A DNA stretch of 64,000 nt from Clostridia bacterium (GTDB lineage: Bacteria; Bacillota; Clostridia; Christensenellales; Aristaeellaceae), in the NCBI GenBank assembly GCA_017512805.1, contig JAFWES010000090.1, forward strand, positions 1-64,000. The letters are read 5' to 3'. The notes below the pieces were generated by a model that did no database searches, was not told the origin of the DNA, and saw only the letters and a list, made by a program, of their open reading frames with translations. Position 1 is the first letter of the stretch. Each line of letters begins with the position of its first letter. A program made the position numbers and the translations under genes. This document shows, one piece after another, positions 62,239-64,000 of the stretch.

Positions 62239-64000
62239 ATGAACAGGAAATGCTTCGCTTCTGCGAAAGCCATGATCATTTTTATCCTGATTTTTGCGCT
62301 GACCTTCTGCGCTCCGGCCCTTGGAGAAAGCTACGACGCCGAAACCATGCGGCTGCTGCGCTATGAGGGCGATGTGGAGATCCTCAATGCGGAAGGACAG
62401 TCCCGTTTCGTGCTCGAAAACGTCCGCTTCGCCAGCGGCGAGGTTATGCGGACAGGGAAGGAAAGCCTTGCTTCCGTCAGCCTGGATGACAGCAAGATCG
62501 TTACCCTGGACGCCGAAACGCGGGTGGAATTCATTGAAGAATCCAATCATCTGCGGCTGAACCTGGTGGAAGGCAGGATTTTCCTGGACGTCCGCGAAAA
62601 ACTGGACGAAAATGAAAGCCTGGACATTCAGACCAGCACGATGACAGTCGGCATCCGCGGCACGATGGTCTGCATCTCCCATTCGGAGGATGAACAGATA
62701 TCCCAGACCCAGATCATGCTGCTGGAGGGGAAGACCGACCTGGATTACCTGGATTCCTCTGGCAGTCACAGGCTTCTACCGCTCAGCGCGGGCCAGAAAG
62801 CGGTTGTCCTGCAGTCCAGCGGGGACGGCGAGGACGTAACGCCGGCAGTGTCCCAGCTGACCGCCGGGGATTTGCCCGTGCTGGTCAGGAGAATCGTTTC
62901 CGAAGATCCCACCGTGCGGCAGCGGGTGCTGGAGGGCAGCGAAGAAGCAGCCGTCATTTTCGGCCCCATGCAGGAGGCTCCGGTGCCGGAAAACGTCAAC
63001 CCGTATCCTGACCAGGGCAGCTGGACCTGGAACGAGACCGTGACCCTGGTGGCGCAGAGCGCGAGCAAGCTGTATGACGGAGAAGCCCTGACGCGGTCTT
63101 CCAACGTCCTCGTCTACGGCCTTCCGGGGGATTTTACCATCGACGTCTCTGCCCGGGGCTCCCAGACCGACGTTGGCGAAAGCGAGAACACGGTGTCCGA
63201 TTGCATCATCCGCAATGCTATGGGCGAGGATGTGACCAGTCATTTCAGGAGCATCCGGAAGATCAGCGGCCAGCTGGTGGTCAATCCCATTCCTGTCTCC
63301 GTATGGACCGGAAGTGCGGAAAAATACTATGACGGCCTGCCGCTGACCAATCCGGAAGCCGGAATCCGGGGCCTTGAGCGTACCGTTACCGGGCAGCAGG
63401 ACTGGGAGAACGCTTCCGTTGTCAGCAAAACAGCCCTGGGAAGCGAAGCGATGATCGCCGTCAGCGGCAGCACCTGGGTCCATGCCACGAATCCCATCAC
63501 GAAAGAGAGCCAGGATATCGAGCTTCTGGCCGGGCAGCGCCTCACGGTCTGCGTGAAGAATGAGCAGGAGTCAGACAGCATTTTTTATCAGATCGATACG
63601 CTGAAGGTAGAGGATCTGCCGGATGAAATCCTCCTCCTGTACGCGAACAACCCCGAACTGCTGTCCAAAGCATGCGACGAAACCGGGTGGGATCTCTTGC
63701 TCCTTACCGAACGGATCAATGCCCTGAAAGCGTCGGAAGAAAGCACTGTTACGAAAAACGGCCTGACGGTTCAGGACAGCGTGCAGGACAGGCTGATGAC
63801 GAATTCCGCCAGTGTCAACATCAATATCGATTCAGCGATCACGAATTACAACAGCCGCGCCCTGACGGAGAAAGAGGCGCATTTTACCCCGATTGTCCTG
63901 GACTCCGGTATTACCGTCACCGCCACAGGTTCCCAGACGGAAGTCGGTTCCAGTGAGAACGGCTACACCATCTCCTGGGGCGGAGCGAACGAAAACAATT
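62239..64000 (+). CDS. Secreted FecR-domain surface protein (3' end outside window)
   Basis: Open to the window edge (587 codons so far). A signal peptide (KAMIIFILIFALTFCAPALG) is followed by a FecR-like domain of about 100 residues (VEILNAEGQSRFVLENVRFA to IQTSTMTVGIRGTMVCIS). After that come repeated extracellular beta modules containing KLYDGEALTRSSN and KYYDGLPLTNPEA, with GSQTDVGESENTV and GSQTEVGSSENGY. These fit YDG/MBG-type repeats of bacterial surface proteins. FecR here probably acts as a sugar- or protein-binding domain on the cell surface rather than as a sigma-factor regulator. AAAGGAAATGAA precedes the ATG. Confidence 0.85.
   Translation, partial: MNRKCFASAKAMIIFILIFALTFCAPALGESYDAETMRLLRYEGDVEILNAEGQSRFVLENVRFASGEVMRTGKESLASVSLDDSKIVTLDAETRVEFIEESNHLRLNLVEGRIFLDVREKLDENESLDIQTSTMTVGIRGTMVCISHSEDEQISQTQIMLLEGKTDLDYLDSSGSHRLLPLSAGQKAVVLQSSGDGEDVTPAVSQLTAGDLPVLVRRIVSEDPTVRQRVLEGSEEAAVIFGPMQEAPVPENVNPYPDQGSWTWNETVTLVAQSASKLYDGEALTRSSNVLVYGLPGDFTIDVSARGSQTDVGESENTVSDCIIRNAMGEDVTSHFRSIRKISGQLVVNPIPVSVWTGSAEKYYDGLPLTNPEAGIRGLERTVTGQQDWENASVVSKTALGSEAMIAVSGSTWVHATNPITKESQDIELLAGQRLTVCVKNEQESDSIFYQIDTLKVEDLPDEILLLYANNPELLSKACDETGWDLLLLTERINALKASEESTVTKNGLTVQDSVQDRLMTNSASVNINIDSAITNYNSRALTEKEAHFTPIVLDSGITVTATGSQTEVGSSENGYTISWGGANENN

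Overview
The window is about 64 kb of a GC-rich (roughly 60%) Firmicute genome. Gene content and start-codon use (many GTG and TTG starts with purine-rich Shine-Dalgarno sequences) fit an anaerobic Clostridia lineage from gut or rumen. A Christensenellales-type bacterium is my guess, inferred from style rather than shown. The core gene order is typical of Gram-positive bacteria: rplT end, gyrB-gyrA, a complete F-type ATP synthase operon, an arginine operon, and a MoxR/DUF58/transglutaminase trio.

Layout. 1-13 kb: end of rplT, a secreted PpiC-type foldase, an Sfp-type phosphopantetheinyl transferase, gyrB, gyrA, an AI-2E family permease, a MATE transporter fused to a histidine-kinase-like ATPase domain, and tex. 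13-21.9 kb: a PIG-L deacetylase, a long AlaX editing protein, the mrfA-mrfB repair pair, a TPR protein, signal peptidase I and 5-formyl-THF cyclo-ligase. 21.9-28.7 kb: atpI-B-E-F-H-A-G-D-C from one promoter. The c subunit has a two-carboxylate ion site suggesting Na+ coupling, and epsilon lacks its C-terminal domain. 28.8-32.4 kb: M18 aminopeptidase, PfkB kinase, CapA-like protein.

32,518-38,921 is a 6.4 kb integrative element in the 3' end of a tRNA-Ala(GGC) gene, bounded by 23-bp direct repeats. It carries a tyrosine integrase, a serine recombinase, a winged-helix protein with an SSB-like C-terminus, a possible PD-(D/E)XK nuclease, two unrecognised genes, a candidate small RNA and an AT-rich composition unlike the host. 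After the tRNA come DUF4230 and a small membrane protein on the minus strand, then argC-GNAT-argJ-argB-argD behind an ArgR-like operator. Next are an HMA metallochaperone with a Zn/Cd-type P1B ATPase behind a palindromic operator, a DUF308 protein, an aldo/keto reductase, MoxR, DUF58, transglutaminase, and an SGNH hydrolase.

54.7-62 kb is lower in GC and mostly on the minus strand. It mixes intact accessory genes (three GNAT-type proteins, one fused to nitroreductase; nucleoside phosphorylase; esterase; LysR regulator) with broken ones (DUF234 ATPase tail, relaxase tail, integrase N-terminus, iron alcohol dehydrogenase N-terminus). It looks like the scar of decayed mobile elements. A 31-codon ORF with its own promoter and terminator sits just ahead of the GNAT-nitroreductase operon and looks like an attenuator leader. 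The window ends inside a secreted FecR-domain surface protein.

Two families of palindromic intergenic repeats run through the host DNA. Family A (2.2, 31.1, 31.2, 43.1 kb) has two hairpins and ends in the Shine-Dalgarno sequence of the next gene. Family B (8.0, 28.7, 45.3, 51.4 kb) is a short TTCAGTC...GACTGAA palindrome. These repeats, the tRNA-Ala element with its uncharacterised cargo and the leader-peptide locus are the most interesting leads.
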